Source: Cellulosimicrobium protaetiae (GTDB lineage Bacteria > Actinomycetota > Actinomycetes > Actinomycetales > Cellulomonadaceae). From it: a DNA stretch of 64,000 nucleotides. Under the pieces are notes generated by a model that worked only from the letters and a program-made list of their open reading frames with translations, ran no database searches and was not told the DNA's origin. Location of the stretch: positions 1,550,001-1,614,000 of the forward strand of contig NZ_CP052757.1 of the NCBI RefSeq assembly GCF_009708005.2, given 5' to 3'. The position numbers and the translations under genes were made by a program. Numbering within the stretch: the stretch's first letter is position 1; each line of letters opens with the position of its first letter. This document shows, piece by piece, positions 1 to 8,792 of the stretch.

Positions 1-283
1 CGCCGCGCTCTACCGGCTCGCGCAGGAGTCGCTGACCAACGCCGTGCGGCACGCGAGGAGCGCGACCCGCGTCGGGATCGACGTCCGCCGGGAGGGCGCC
101 GCCGTCAGGCTGCGTGTCTGCGACGACGGTCAGACCGAGCCGGGGCCGACCCCGGAACCCGGGTTCGGCCTGCTGGGCATGGCGGAGCGCGCCCAGCTCC
201 TCGGCGGATCGCTCTCGGCGGGACCGGGGCCCGACGGCGGCTGGGTGGTCGAGGCCGTGCTGCCTGCGGAGGCGCCGGCGTGA
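1..283 (+). CDS. Sensor histidine kinase, C-terminal fragment
   Basis: 3' end of a two-component sensor kinase; the start lies before the window and the frame opens at base 2. The visible part is the ATP-binding (HATPase_c) half: an N-box-like ESLTNAVRHA, a short acidic CDDG segment, then a G-box GFGLLGMAERAQLLGG and a GGW..EAVLP ending, as in the NarX/DesK (HisKA_3) group. It would phosphorylate the response regulator encoded next, whose GTG start overlaps this stop (GTGA), so the two are translationally coupled. The sensory domain is not visible, so the signal is unknown. Confidence 0.9.
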   Translation, partial: AALYRLAQESLTNAVRHARSATRVGIDVRREGAAVRLRVCDDGQTEPGPTPEPGFGLLGMAERAQLLGGSLSAGPGPDGGWVVEAVLPAEAPA

Positions 284-936
284 GCATCCGCGTCGTCGTG
301 GCCGACGACCAGGACCTGGTCCGGACCGGGCTGGTCATGATCCTCGGCGCGCACCCCGACCTCGAGGTGGTGGGGGAGGCCGCCGACGGGCTCGCAGCCC
401 TCGACCTGGCGACCCGGCTGCGTCCCGACGTCCTCCTCGTCGACATCCGGATGCCCGGGCTCGACGGCGTCGAGGTGACGCGGCGCCTGGCCGGACCCGG
501 CGTGACGAGCCCGATGGCGGTCGTCGTCATCACCACGTTCGACCTCGACGAGTACGTCCTCGGCGCGCTGCGCGCCGGCGCCCGGGGCTTCCTGCTCAAG
601 GACGCCGGGCCGGAGCTCCTCGTGCAGGCCGTCCACGCGGCGGCGGCCGGGGACGCGCTGATCGCCCCCAACGTCACCCGCCGCCTGCTGGCGACCTTCG
701 CGGACCGGGCGCCTGGGCTGCCGGTCCAGCCCACCGACCCGCTCACCGGGCGGGAGGAGGAGGTCCTCGCGCTCGTGGCACGCGGCCGGACCAACGCCGA
801 GATCGCCGCCGAGCTCTTCGTGGGTCTGAGCACGGCCAAGTCCCACGTCGCGTCGTTGATGACCAAGCTCGGCGCCCGCAACCGTGTCGAGGTCGCGATG
901 TGGGCCTACGACACCGGGCGTGCGAGAGCCGAGTAG
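280..936 (+). CDS. NarL/FixJ-family response regulator
   Basis: 218 aa DNA-binding partner of the upstream kinase. The receiver domain (about 1-120) has acidic D9-D10, phosphoacceptor D55 in LLVDIRMPG, a switch Thr in VITTF and the conserved Lys in FLLKDAG. A LuxR-type helix-turn-helix follows (about 150-213; LTGREEEVLALVARGRTNAEIA). Length and order are typical of NarL/DesR proteins. The start is the GTG overlapping the kinase stop. Its targets cannot be read from the window. Confidence 0.95.
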   Translation: MSIRVVVADDQDLVRTGLVMILGAHPDLEVVGEAADGLAALDLATRLRPDVLLVDIRMPGLDGVEVTRRLAGPGVTSPMAVVVITTFDLDEYVLGALRAGARGFLLKDAGPELLVQAVHAAAAGDALIAPNVTRRLLATFADRAPGLPVQPTDPLTGREEEVLALVARGRTNAEIAAELFVGLSTAKSHVASLMTKLGARNRVEVAMWAYDTGRARAE

Positions 937-997
937 CCGGTTCGGGTCGGCGCGCAGGCGCCCGGGGTCCGGCACCCGGACGAGGGTCGCGACCCGG

Positions 998-1630
998 CTA
1001 CGGGAGCCAGCGCCAGCCGAGGGGGGTCGCGACGGCGTCGACGGTCCGGTCGTGGGGCTCGACCGGGAGCGGACGGTCGGAGGCGTCGTAGACCTCCTCG
1101 GGGAAGACGACGGCGACGACCTTGGTCCCGGGTCGGACGTGCTCGAGGGCGCGGTCGTACCAGCCGCCGCCCTGCCCGAGGCGGACCCCGCGCGAGTCGA
1201 CGGCGAGCGCGGGTGCGATGACGACGTCGGCCTGGGCGATGGCCTCCGCCCCGAGGGCGGGGGTTCCGGGTTCGGGCGGGCGGCCGGGGGCGCGCACCTG
1301 GAGGTCGGCCGGGCCGTCGTACTGCGCCCAGTCGCGCTGGAGCCCTGCGCCGAGGACGGGGAGCAGGACGCGCACGCCGCGTGCGGCGAGGCGTTCGAGG
1401 GTCTCCACCGTCCCGGGTTCCGCGGGGCGGGCGGCGTAGGTCGCGACGCACGTCGCGGCCGCGACCTCGGGGATGGTCTCGACGACGTCGGCGATCGCGG
1501 CGGCCGCTTCCTTGCGGAGCCGCTCGGACCGCGCCTGGCGGTTGGTGCGGATGGCCTTGCGGAGGATCTCCTTCGCGTCCTCGGCTTCGATGCTTCCGTG
1601 CAGGGGGTACGGCTGGACCGGGCCACTCAT
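998..1630 (-). CDS. 5-formyltetrahydrofolate cyclo-ligase
   Basis: 210 aa, the normal size for the 5-FTHF cyclo-ligase family, which converts 5-formyl-THF to 5,10-methenyl-THF with ATP in the cytoplasm. Evidence is an N-terminal basic helix (KAIRTNRQARSERLR), a substrate/Mg region around VRVLLPV and the C-terminal signature GQGGGWYDRAL followed by VAVVFPEEVYD. I chose the ATG at 1630 because it aligns with the family start; upstream in-frame extension runs through the divergent promoter region. It converges on the response regulator with a 61-bp gap. Confidence 0.9.
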   Translation of the reverse strand: MSGPVQPYPLHGSIEAEDAKEILRKAIRTNRQARSERLRKEAAAAIADVVETIPEVAAATCVATYAARPAEPGTVETLERLAARGVRVLLPVLGAGLQRDWAQYDGPADLQVRAPGRPPEPGTPALGAEAIAQADVVIAPALAVDSRGVRLGQGGGWYDRALEHVRPGTKVVAVVFPEEVYDASDRPLPVEPHDRTVDAVATPLGWRWLP

Positions 1631-1731
1631 GTCCCTATTGTCACCCGGCGCGGCGTTCTCCGCGGACGCGGCACGGGTGACGTTCGGCCCTGGTGGGCCG
1701 GATCGGGTTCCGTGGACGGGTCCCGGGTGCC

Positions 1732-1737
1732 TATGAT
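1732..1737 (+). promoter_or_regulatory. Candidate -10 box for the mutase/phosphorylase operon
   Basis: TATGAT, with a weak TTCCGT 18 bp upstream. It lies 72 bp before the chosen start at 1809. An imperfect inverted repeat (GGACTC ... GAGTCGGGTCC, about 1757-1783) follows and could be an operator. Only sequence resemblance supports this. Confidence 0.4.
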
Positions 1738-1808
1738 CGGGGAGAGCCAGTAGTTCGGACTCCTGACAAATGAGTCGGGTCCGACGGAGGTCGACCAGTG
1801 AGGACGCC

Positions 1809-4052
1809 ATGACCGCGACGACGCCCGCGATGCCCAGCGCGACGACCACGCGACCCCGAGGTGCGCGCACCCGGACGGCGAGGGCCGCCGTCGTGCTCGC
1901 GGCAGGGCACGACGACGCGTCGCGCGAGCTGCTGTCCCGGCCGCTGGGCGGTGCCACGGTCGTCGAGCTCGCCGTCGCGAACGTCCGGCGGGTCGTCGAC
2001 GCGAGCCGCATCGTCGTCGTCGTGGCGCCGGACGACCCGACGGTGCGCGAGCTGCTCGGGGAGGACGTCGTCTACGTGGAGCAGGCGGAGCCGCTCGGCA
2101 CGGGCGACGCGGTGCTCGCGGCGCGGGGCGCGGTCGCGTCCGTGCTCGGGGCGGGCGTCGACGAGCCGGTGCTCGTCGCGTACGCCGACACGCCGCTGCT
2201 GCGCTCGGAGTCGCTCCTCGGCCTGCTCACGCGCCACACGCTCACGGGGGCGGACCTCTCGCTGCTCTCGGCCGTCGTCGACGACCCGGACGGCTACGGG
2301 CGCGTCGTCCGCGCCGAGGGCGAGATCGCGGCGATCCTCGAGTCGTCCGAGGCCGGCGGCATCGCCGAGCCGCGCACCGAGATCAACGTCGGCGCGTACG
2401 TCGCGTCCCCCGGCCTCCTGTTCGGCGAGCTCGAGCGCATGGCGTCCGACGGCGAGCACCGGCTCACGGAGCTGGCCCGCCGCGTCATCGGCGCGGGCAA
2501 GCGGATCTCGTCGTACCGGATCGTCGACGTCGACGAGGTGCGCGGCATCAACACTCCCGACGAGCTCGCGCAGGCGGCGGACATCGTCCTCAAGCGCCTG
2601 TTCGTCCCGAAGAAGAACACGGACACGAAGATCGTCTTCGGGACGGGCGGGTGGCGCGCCGTCATCGGCGAGGGGTACACGCTCGCGAACGTGCGGCGGC
2701 TGTGCCAGGCGATCGCCAACGAGACGATCCGCCAGGGTCTCGACGCGAAGGGCGTCGTGATCGGCGGCGACCGGCGCTTCCTGTCGCGCGAGTCGGCCAT
2801 CGCGGCGGCCGAGGTGTTCGCGGGCAACAACATCGCCGTCACGCTCCTGCCCGACGACGTCCCGACCCCGCTCGTGACGTTCGCCGCGCCGCACCTCGGC
2901 GCGGCGTACGGCATCATCGTCACCTCCAGCCACAACCCGCCCGAGTGGAACGGCATGAAGGTGTTCCGCCAGGACGGCTCGCTCCCGCTCGACGACGAGA
3001 CGGACCGCTACCAGGACGAGGCCAACGCCCTCTCGGTGGACGACGTCATCACCCTCGACATCGACGTCGCCCGCCGCACGGGCGTCGTGGTGGACCGCGT
3101 CCTCACCGACCCGTACGTCGACGCGATCGAGCGGATCATCGACGTCGAGGCCGTCCGCGGCTCCGACCTGCAGGTGATCGTCGACCCGATGTACGGCACG
3201 AGCCAGCTCACGCTCGGGACGATCCTGTCGGACATGCGGGTGCGGTCGGAGTTCATCCACGCCACGCACAACCCGCTGTTCGGCGGCGTCGCGCCCGCGC
3301 CGGACCTGCAGCGGCTGAGCACGCTCGTGACGATGATCCAGCAGGGCGGGGGGCGCTACGACCTCGGCATGGCGACGGACGGCGACTCCGACCGCATCGG
3401 CATCGTCGACGAGACCGGCGAGTACATCTCGACCAACGACCTGCTCCTCCTCCTGTACTGGTACCTGCACGAGGTGCGCGGCGAGAAGGGCGGCGTGGTC
3501 CGCAACCTCGCGACGACGCACCTGCTCGACCGTCTCGCCGCCCACTTCGGCGAGGAGTCCCGCGAGGTCAAGGTCGGCTTCAAGCACGTCACGGCGGGCA
3601 TGGAGGCCATCGACGCCGTGCTGGGCGGGGAGTCGTCGGGCGGTCTGACGATCCGCGGCTGGATCCTCGGCAAGGACGGGATCTTCGCGTGCGCGCTCGT
3701 GGCCGAGATGCTCGCCCGCACGGGCAAGCGGATCTCCGAGCTGCGCGCCATGATCTACGAGATCACCGGTCGCCTGTACACGCTCGAGGCGGGCGTCCCG
3801 GCGACTCCCGAGATGCGCGTCGAGGTGCCGCGCCGGCTGGAGGCCGAGCCGCTCACGCACGTCGGCCCGTACCCTGTCGTCTCGGTCTCGCACCTCGACG
3901 GCACCAAGATCCTCCTCGAGAACGACAACTGGGCGCTCCTGCGGTTCTCCGGCACCGAGCCCGTCCTGCGCATGTTCGTCGAGGCAGACTCGCCCGCGAA
4001 GGCCACCGAGCTCCTCGACTGGCTCCAGGGCTTCGTCACGGCCGGCGTCTGA
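1809..4052 (+). CDS. Fusion of GlmU-like nucleotidyltransferase domain and phosphohexomutase
   Basis: 747 aa in two parts. Residues ~25-260 resemble the pyrophosphorylase domain of GlmU (VVLAAG, EPLGTGDAVLAA, AYADTPLL, DGYGRVVR, TEINVGAY). Residues ~275-745 are a complete alpha-D-phosphohexomutase: FGTGGWRA, catalytic-Ser loop TSSHNP near 373, metal loop DGDSDR near 523, sugar loop GGESSGG near 607 and phosphate loop RFSGTEP near 711. The mutase should interconvert hexose- or HexNAc-1-P and -6-P. The nucleotidyltransferase half lacks the G-x-G-T-R-M...PK signature seen in the true GlmU at 62360, so its activity is doubtful. It lies 58 bp before the chitobiose phosphorylase, so GlcNAc-1-P is the likely substrate. 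ATG 1809 has AGGA just upstream; ATG 1770 is an alternative. Confidence 0.85.
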   Translation: MTATTPAMPSATTTRPRGARTRTARAAVVLAAGHDDASRELLSRPLGGATVVELAVANVRRVVDASRIVVVVAPDDPTVRELLGEDVVYVEQAEPLGTGDAVLAARGAVASVLGAGVDEPVLVAYADTPLLRSESLLGLLTRHTLTGADLSLLSAVVDDPDGYGRVVRAEGEIAAILESSEAGGIAEPRTEINVGAYVASPGLLFGELERMASDGEHRLTELARRVIGAGKRISSYRIVDVDEVRGINTPDELAQAADIVLKRLFVPKKNTDTKIVFGTGGWRAVIGEGYTLANVRRLCQAIANETIRQGLDAKGVVIGGDRRFLSRESAIAAAEVFAGNNIAVTLLPDDVPTPLVTFAAPHLGAAYGIIVTSSHNPPEWNGMKVFRQDGSLPLDDETDRYQDEANALSVDDVITLDIDVARRTGVVVDRVLTDPYVDAIERIIDVEAVRGSDLQVIVDPMYGTSQLTLGTILSDMRVRSEFIHATHNPLFGGVAPAPDLQRLSTLVTMIQQGGGRYDLGMATDGDSDRIGIVDETGEYISTNDLLLLLYWYLHEVRGEKGGVVRNLATTHLLDRLAAHFGEESREVKVGFKHVTAGMEAIDAVLGGESSGGLTIRGWILGKDGIFACALVAEMLARTGKRISELRAMIYEITGRLYTLEAGVPATPEMRVEVPRRLEAEPLTHVGPYPVVSVSHLDGTKILLENDNWALLRFSGTEPVLRMFVEADSPAKATELLDWLQGFVTAGV

Positions 4053-4110
4053 CGCCGCCCGCCCCCCGCACCCCAGCCCCCACCACCCCACGACAGGAAC
4101 CAGAGCAACG

Positions 4111-6567
4111 ATGCGCTACGGCCACTTCGACACCGCGCACGACGAGTACGTCGTCGAGCGTCCCGACGTCCCCGTCTCGTGGACGAACTACCTGGGCAGC
4201 AAGAACCTGTGCACGGTCCTGTCGCACACGGGTGGCGGCTACTCGTACTACAAGAGCTCGCAGTACGGCCGGATCACGCGATTCCGGCAGAACGGCGTGC
4301 CGGTGGACCGCCCCGGGCACTACGTCTACCTGCGCGACGACGCCGACGGCGACTTCTGGTCGGTCTCGTGGCAGCCGGTCGGCAAGCCCTTCGTCGGGCC
4401 GGGCGAGGAGCTCGACCCCGCGGGCGGCGCGGGCCGCTGGACGACGCGTCACGGGCTCGGCTACTCGACGTTCCGTGCCGAGTACAAGGGCGTGGACGCG
4501 GAGCAGACCGTCTTCATCCCCGTGGACGACGACGTCGAGGTCTGGGACGTGCGCCTGACCAACACGACGGACGAGGTGCGTGAGCTCACGGTCGGGTCGT
4601 ACGTGGAGTTCAGCTTCCACACGATCACGATCGACAACCAGAACCTGCAGATGTCGCTCTACGCGTCCGGCTCCTCCTACGAGGACGGGATCATCGAGTA
4701 CGACTTCTACTACGAGCCGTGGACGTACCACTTCTTCGCGTCCAGCGAGACGCCGTCGTCGTACGACTCGCTGCGCGACAACTTCATCGGCCCGTACCGC
4801 TCCGAGGCGAACCCGATCGCGATCGAGCGCGGGCACGGTTCGAACGAGTCCGCGACGACGCAGAACCACTGCGGCTCGCTCCAGCACAAGATCACGCTCG
4901 CACCGGGCGAGACCAAGCGCCTCGTCTACATGCTCGGCTACGGCTCGCGCGACGCTGCGGGGCGCGCGATGCAGGCGAAGTACTCCGACGTCGCGACGGT
5001 CGACGCCGAGCGCGCCCGGCTCCGCGCGTTCTGGCGCACCAAGCAGGACAAGCTGCGGATCCGCACGCCCCACGAGGGCATGAACACGATGATCAACGCG
5101 TGGACCCTCCTCCAGGCGGAGACGTGCGTGCAGTGGTCGCGCTTCGCGTCGTTCGTCGAGGTCGGTGGGCGGGCGGGGCTCGGCTACCGCGACACGGCGC
5201 AGGACGTCATGAGCGTCATCCACTCGAACCCGACGAAGACGCGCCAGCGCATCGTCGAGCTCCTGCGGGCGCAGACCGCGGCCGGGTACGGCCTGCACCT
5301 GTTCGACCCGAAGGCGTTCGACCCGGACGCCGAGAAGCTGCCCGACGTCCCGTCGCCGACGATCGTGCCCACGGTCGACCCGAAGGACCTCATCCACGGG
5401 CTCGAGGACACGTGCTCGGACGACCACCTGTGGCTCGTGCCGTCGGTCGTCGAGTACGTCAAGGAGACGGGGGACCGCTCGTTCCTCGACCTGGAGATCC
5501 CGTTCGCCGAGGGCACGCCCGCGACGGTCTACGACCACCTCGTCAAGGCGCTCGAGTTCTCCGCCGAGCAGGTCGGCCAGAACGGCGTCGCGCTCGGGCT
5601 GCGCGCCGACTGGAACGACTGCCTCAACCTCGGTGGCGGCGAGACGTCGCTCGTGACGTTCCTGCACGCGTGGGCGATCGGCGCGTTCCTCGAGATCGCG
5701 GAGCCGCTCGCGGCCGCGGGCGACGAGCGGGCCGAGGCCGACGTCGCGCGCTTCACGGCGGAGCGCGAGCGCATCGCGAAGGTCGCGGACGCCCAGCTCT
5801 GGGACGGCCGCTGGTGGATCCGCGGGTACACGCGCGACGGCGTGAAGATCGGCTCGGCCGAGAACGAGGAGGGCAAGATCTTCCTCGAGCACCAGGCGTG
5901 GCCGGTCATCGCGGGCATCACGAGCCAGGAGCGCGGCGAGGCGTCGATGGACTCCGTGCGCGAGCTGCTCGGCTCCGAGTACGGCAACCACCTCAACTGG
6001 CCCGCGTTCACGAAGGTCGACGACACCGTCGGGTTCGTCACGCGTGTCTACCCGGGCATCAAGGAGAACGCCGCGATCTTCTCGCACCCCAACGCGTGGC
6101 CGATCATCGCCGAGGCGATGCTCGGGCGCGGCGACGAGGCGGTCCAGTTCTACGACGCGATCCTGCCGTACCACCAGAACGACAACATCGAGGTCCGTGG
6201 CGCCGAGCCGTACGCGTACGTCCAGTTCCTCTACGGCCGCGACCACGAGTGGTTCGGCAAGGCCCAGAACCCGTGGCTCACGGGCACGGCCGGCTGGATG
6301 TACACCGCCGTGACGAAGTACGTCCTCGGCGTGCGTCTCGCGCTCGACGGCCTCGTCGTCGATCCGTCGATCCCGAAGGACTGGGACGGGTTCGAGGTGC
6401 GCCGCGAGTGGCGTGGCGCCGTCTACGACATCGAGGTCCGCAACCCCGACCACGTGTCGAAGGGCGTGCGCTCGGTGACGGTCGACGGCGTCGAGCACGA
6501 CCCGACGACCCCGATCCCGGCGCTGCCGGAGGGCACCGAGGCGAAGGTCGTCGTGACCCTCGGCTGA
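4111..6567 (+). CDS. chbP: N,N'-diacetylchitobiose phosphorylase (GH94)
   Basis: 818 aa GH94 inverting phosphorylase, predicted to cleave chitobiose with phosphate to GlcNAc-1-P and GlcNAc. From what I know of the family it matches Vibrio chitobiose phosphorylase better than cellobiose phosphorylase: WTNYLGS, WSRFASFVEVGGRAGLGYRD, AGYGLHLFDP and CLNLGGGET. Cellobiose phosphorylases instead have MSRSASFFETG and a long insert after CLNLN. The general acid lies in DWND at 500-503. There is no signal peptide, so it is cytoplasmic. It follows the mutase fusion in one operon with AGGA before the ATG. The GH20 gene at 12662 supports a chitin-oligosaccharide role. Specificity is inferred from motifs. 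Confidence 0.88.
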   Translation: MRYGHFDTAHDEYVVERPDVPVSWTNYLGSKNLCTVLSHTGGGYSYYKSSQYGRITRFRQNGVPVDRPGHYVYLRDDADGDFWSVSWQPVGKPFVGPGEELDPAGGAGRWTTRHGLGYSTFRAEYKGVDAEQTVFIPVDDDVEVWDVRLTNTTDEVRELTVGSYVEFSFHTITIDNQNLQMSLYASGSSYEDGIIEYDFYYEPWTYHFFASSETPSSYDSLRDNFIGPYRSEANPIAIERGHGSNESATTQNHCGSLQHKITLAPGETKRLVYMLGYGSRDAAGRAMQAKYSDVATVDAERARLRAFWRTKQDKLRIRTPHEGMNTMINAWTLLQAETCVQWSRFASFVEVGGRAGLGYRDTAQDVMSVIHSNPTKTRQRIVELLRAQTAAGYGLHLFDPKAFDPDAEKLPDVPSPTIVPTVDPKDLIHGLEDTCSDDHLWLVPSVVEYVKETGDRSFLDLEIPFAEGTPATVYDHLVKALEFSAEQVGQNGVALGLRADWNDCLNLGGGETSLVTFLHAWAIGAFLEIAEPLAAAGDERAEADVARFTAERERIAKVADAQLWDGRWWIRGYTRDGVKIGSAENEEGKIFLEHQAWPVIAGITSQERGEASMDSVRELLGSEYGNHLNWPAFTKVDDTVGFVTRVYPGIKENAAIFSHPNAWPIIAEAMLGRGDEAVQFYDAILPYHQNDNIEVRGAEPYAYVQFLYGRDHEWFGKAQNPWLTGTAGWMYTAVTKYVLGVRLALDGLVVDPSIPKDWDGFEVRREWRGAVYDIEVRNPDHVSKGVRSVTVDGVEHDPTTPIPALPEGTEAKVVVTLG

Positions 6568-6621
6568 CGAGCACGGACGCGCGGTCCCAGAGGACCGGCC
6601 CTCGCGCGTCTCCCCGCGCGA

Positions 6622-6668
6622 CCCGACGGCCCGTGCGCCCACCAGCCGGTGGCGCACGGGCCGTCGGG
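6622..6668. terminator. Perfect 18-bp hairpin after chitobiose phosphorylase
   Basis: Arms 6622-6639 and 6651-6668 are perfectly complementary (CCCGACGGCCCGTGCGCC and its reverse complement) around an 11-base loop, 54 bp after the stop. No T-run follows, as is common for strong hairpins in high-GC actinobacteria. It probably ends the mutase-phosphorylase transcript. Confidence 0.7.
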
Positions 6669-6741
6669 GGTGCCACCCTGTGCACCGAGGACCGGGCGCC
6701 CGCCCGTGCCCGCACCCAGCCCCGAGGACGGTCACCGCCGG

Positions 6742-7392
6742 ATGACGCACAAGATCACGCGCGGCTGGACCGTCACCAAGCCGTGGCCCGTGACGCTGCG
6801 GGACGACACCCTGGGTGGGTCGATCGTCCTGCGCCCGCTGCGCCGTCGGGACGCGCAGGCATGGATGCGCCTGCGCGCGCACAACGCGGACTGGCTCGAA
6901 CGCTGGGAGGGCACGTCGCCGCGCCCGGGCAGCGGGGGAGGGCCGCCGACGTTCGCCGAGTACGTCCGCGTCCTGTCCGCCCAGGCGCGCGCCGGGTCGT
7001 CGCTGCCGTTCGCCGTCGAGCTGGACGGCGAGCTCGTCGGCCAGCTCACGGTCTCCTCGATCACGTACGGCTCGCTGTGCGGCGCGAGCATCGGGTACTG
7101 GGTGAGCGAGCACGTCGCGGGCCGCGGGGTCATCCCCACCTCCGTGGCCATGGCGACGGACTACTGCTTCGCGGTCCTCGGGCTGCACCGGATCGAGATC
7201 AACATCCGCCCGGAGAACGGCCCGAGCCTGCGCGTCGTGGAGAAGCTGGGCCTGCGCGACGAGGGCGTGCGCGAGCGGTACCTGCACATCCAGGGTGCGT
7301 GGCGCGACCACCGCACGTTCGCGATCACGAGCGAGGAGGTGCCCGACGGGCTCCTCGCTCGCTGGCAGGCGACCCGCCGCGAGAGCATCTGA
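6742..7392 (+). CDS. GNAT acetyltransferase, RimJ-like
   Basis: 216 aa. RimJ/RimL-type GNAT fold: IVLRPLRRRDAQAWMRLR at the N-terminus, acyl-CoA region SIGYWVSEHVAGRGVIPT and the late motif HRIEINIRPENGPSLRVVEKLGL typical of ribosomal-protein N-alpha-acetyltransferases. It would transfer acetyl from acetyl-CoA to a protein N-terminus or small amine; the substrate cannot be told. The ATG at 6742 follows GAGGACGG at a usable distance. It is separated from the phosphorylase by the hairpin at 6622, so probably its own unit. An identical arrangement next to glmU-like functions is not implied. Confidence 0.88.
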   Translation: MTHKITRGWTVTKPWPVTLRDDTLGGSIVLRPLRRRDAQAWMRLRAHNADWLERWEGTSPRPGSGGGPPTFAEYVRVLSAQARAGSSLPFAVELDGELVGQLTVSSITYGSLCGASIGYWVSEHVAGRGVIPTSVAMATDYCFAVLGLHRIEINIRPENGPSLRVVEKLGLRDEGVRERYLHIQGAWRDHRTFAITSEEVPDGLLARWQATRRESI

Positions 7393-7441
7393 GCCGACCG
7401 ACACGCCGGACCGCGTGCGGAGCGAGGCCGCACGCCTCGCC

Positions 7442-7447
7442 TACCGT
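7442..7447 (+). promoter_or_regulatory. -10 box of a leaderless gene
   Basis: TACCGT ends 6 bases before the GTG at 7454, so transcription probably starts at or next to the start codon. No Shine-Dalgarno sequence is present. Confidence 0.5.
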
Positions 7448-7453
7448 CGTGAT

Positions 7454-8716
7454 GTGGAATCGGCCTCGGGGATCGTCGCGCTCGCGGTGTTCCTGCTGTG
7501 GGTCGGGTTCTACGTCCCGCACCGGGTGCGTCACCGGCAGCAGCTGCTGGAGGCGCGCACGGACGACCGCTTCTCCGGCTCCCTGCGCGTCCTGGCCGTC
7601 GCCGGCCCGGGCGGCGGGGTCCCGGGCGGCTGGGACGCACGGCTCGACGGCGTCACGGCCGTCGCGTCGATCGGCCCGGGACCGTCCGCGGACGGGGGTC
7701 GCGCCCTCCTCGGGGGAGCGGGGCCGCAGGACCGGCCGGAGAGCCGGACGCACGACGAGGAGGGAACGCACGCCATGGGGAGCACCGTCAGCGCGTCGCC
7801 CTCGCGCGGGGCACCGCCGCGCCGTCAGCCGGCGTCCGAGCAGTCCCGCCTCGCCCTCCTCGAGCGGCGTGCCGCCGCGGCCCGCCGTCGCCTCGCGCTC
7901 ACGGTCGTGCTGCTCCTCGCGAGCGTCGCGGTGTGGGTCGTCGTCGCGCTCGGGTACGTCTCGTGGTGGGCCGGCGTGGTCCCGACGGCGTTCCTCGGTC
8001 TCGTCCTCGTGCTGGGCCGTCGCGCGGTGCTCGCCGCGCAGCGGTCCGACGCCGCATGGCTGGCCGAGCGCCGGGCCGCGGCCCGAGCCGCACGCGGGAC
8101 CGTCCTGGGAGCGCCGCCCGCGCCCCGGGGCGCACGTCCGCGCGTCACCGGACGTGCCGTGCACGGGTCGCAGGTGAGCACGCAGATGATCCCGCGCGTC
8201 ACGCCGAAGGACCTCGCGCGGGCCAACGCCACCGCTGCCGCGCTCTCCGGGGGGTCCGCGGTCCCGTCGCCGCGCGAGCGGGCCACGTCGTCGAGCACGA
8301 CGGTGGCCGAGGACCCCGGCTCCGAGGAGCCCGCCTCTGCGAGTGCCGGTCCGGCCGCCGTCGTCACGGAGGTCGCGGTCGAGGTCGCGGAGGTCGTCGA
8401 GGTCGACGTCGCACCTGCCGACGAGGACCACGTGCCCTCGGGCCGCGCCTGGGACCCGGTCCCCGTGCCGCCGCCGACGTACACGATGAAGCCCACGGCC
8501 CCGCGCCGCGAGCCCGTCCCGCTCACGGACGACGACGTCGTCTCGCCCACCCGGGCGGGCTCGACGCCCGCCCCGGTGGTCGTGGCGGAGGCGGGCGCGG
8601 ACGCACCGTCGAGGGCGCCCGAACCCGCCGTGGGAGACGAGCGCAAGCCGTCGACCGAGACGCTGGGACTCGACCTCAACGAGATCCTCGCCCGCCGCCG
8701 GGCTGCGGGGCAGTAG
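7454..8716 (+). CDS. Hypothetical membrane protein with long proline/alanine-rich tail
   Basis: 420 aa of unknown function. An N-terminal hydrophobic segment (GIVALAVFLLWVGFYVP, about 6-22) is followed by a charged linker. A second membrane region lies near 145-190 (LALTVVLLLASVAVWVVVALG and VVPTAFLGLVLVLG). The remaining half is a low-complexity Ala/Pro/Val-rich region ending LGLDLNEILARRRAAGQ. I chose GTG 7454 because the membrane segment begins right after it and a -10 box lies 6 bases upstream. It sits between a GNAT gene and tRNA-Ala, a neighbourhood I recall as common in actinobacteria, but I cannot assign a job. Confidence 0.75.
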   Translation: MESASGIVALAVFLLWVGFYVPHRVRHRQQLLEARTDDRFSGSLRVLAVAGPGGGVPGGWDARLDGVTAVASIGPGPSADGGRALLGGAGPQDRPESRTHDEEGTHAMGSTVSASPSRGAPPRRQPASEQSRLALLERRAAAARRRLALTVVLLLASVAVWVVVALGYVSWWAGVVPTAFLGLVLVLGRRAVLAAQRSDAAWLAERRAAARAARGTVLGAPPAPRGARPRVTGRAVHGSQVSTQMIPRVTPKDLARANATAAALSGGSAVPSPRERATSSSTTVAEDPGSEEPASASAGPAAVVTEVAVEVAEVVEVDVAPADEDHVPSGRAWDPVPVPPPTYTMKPTAPRREPVPLTDDDVVSPTRAGSTPAPVVVAEAGADAPSRAPEPAVGDERKPSTETLGLDLNEILARRRAAGQ

Positions 8717-8748
8717 CTCCCGCAGACCCGTCGGTCGGGTATGCCGGT

Positions 8749-8779
8749 TTGGTAGACCCCGCCCTCGGGGTGCTAGTCT
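8749..8779 (+). promoter_or_regulatory. tRNA-Ala promoter
   Basis: TTGGTA (8749-8754) and TAGTCT (8774-8779), 19 bp apart, end 13 bp before the tRNA 5' end. Spacing and position fit a housekeeping promoter. Confidence 0.55.
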
Positions 8780-8792
8780 GTTCCTCGCTTGA

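Noticed and set aside
1809-2600. Second functional glmU
   Set aside because: The nucleotide-binding signature is missing and the acetyltransferase beta-helix is absent; the true glmU is at 62360.
1731-4091. Very long minus-strand open frame (786 codons) opposite the mutase fusion
   Set aside because: It is the antisense shadow of a gene with full family motifs; its product is low-complexity Arg/Asp/Val sequence without domains.
4111-6567. Cellobiose phosphorylase assignment
   Set aside because: The SASFFETG and long CLNLN-insert features of cellobiose phosphorylases are replaced by chitobiose-type motifs.
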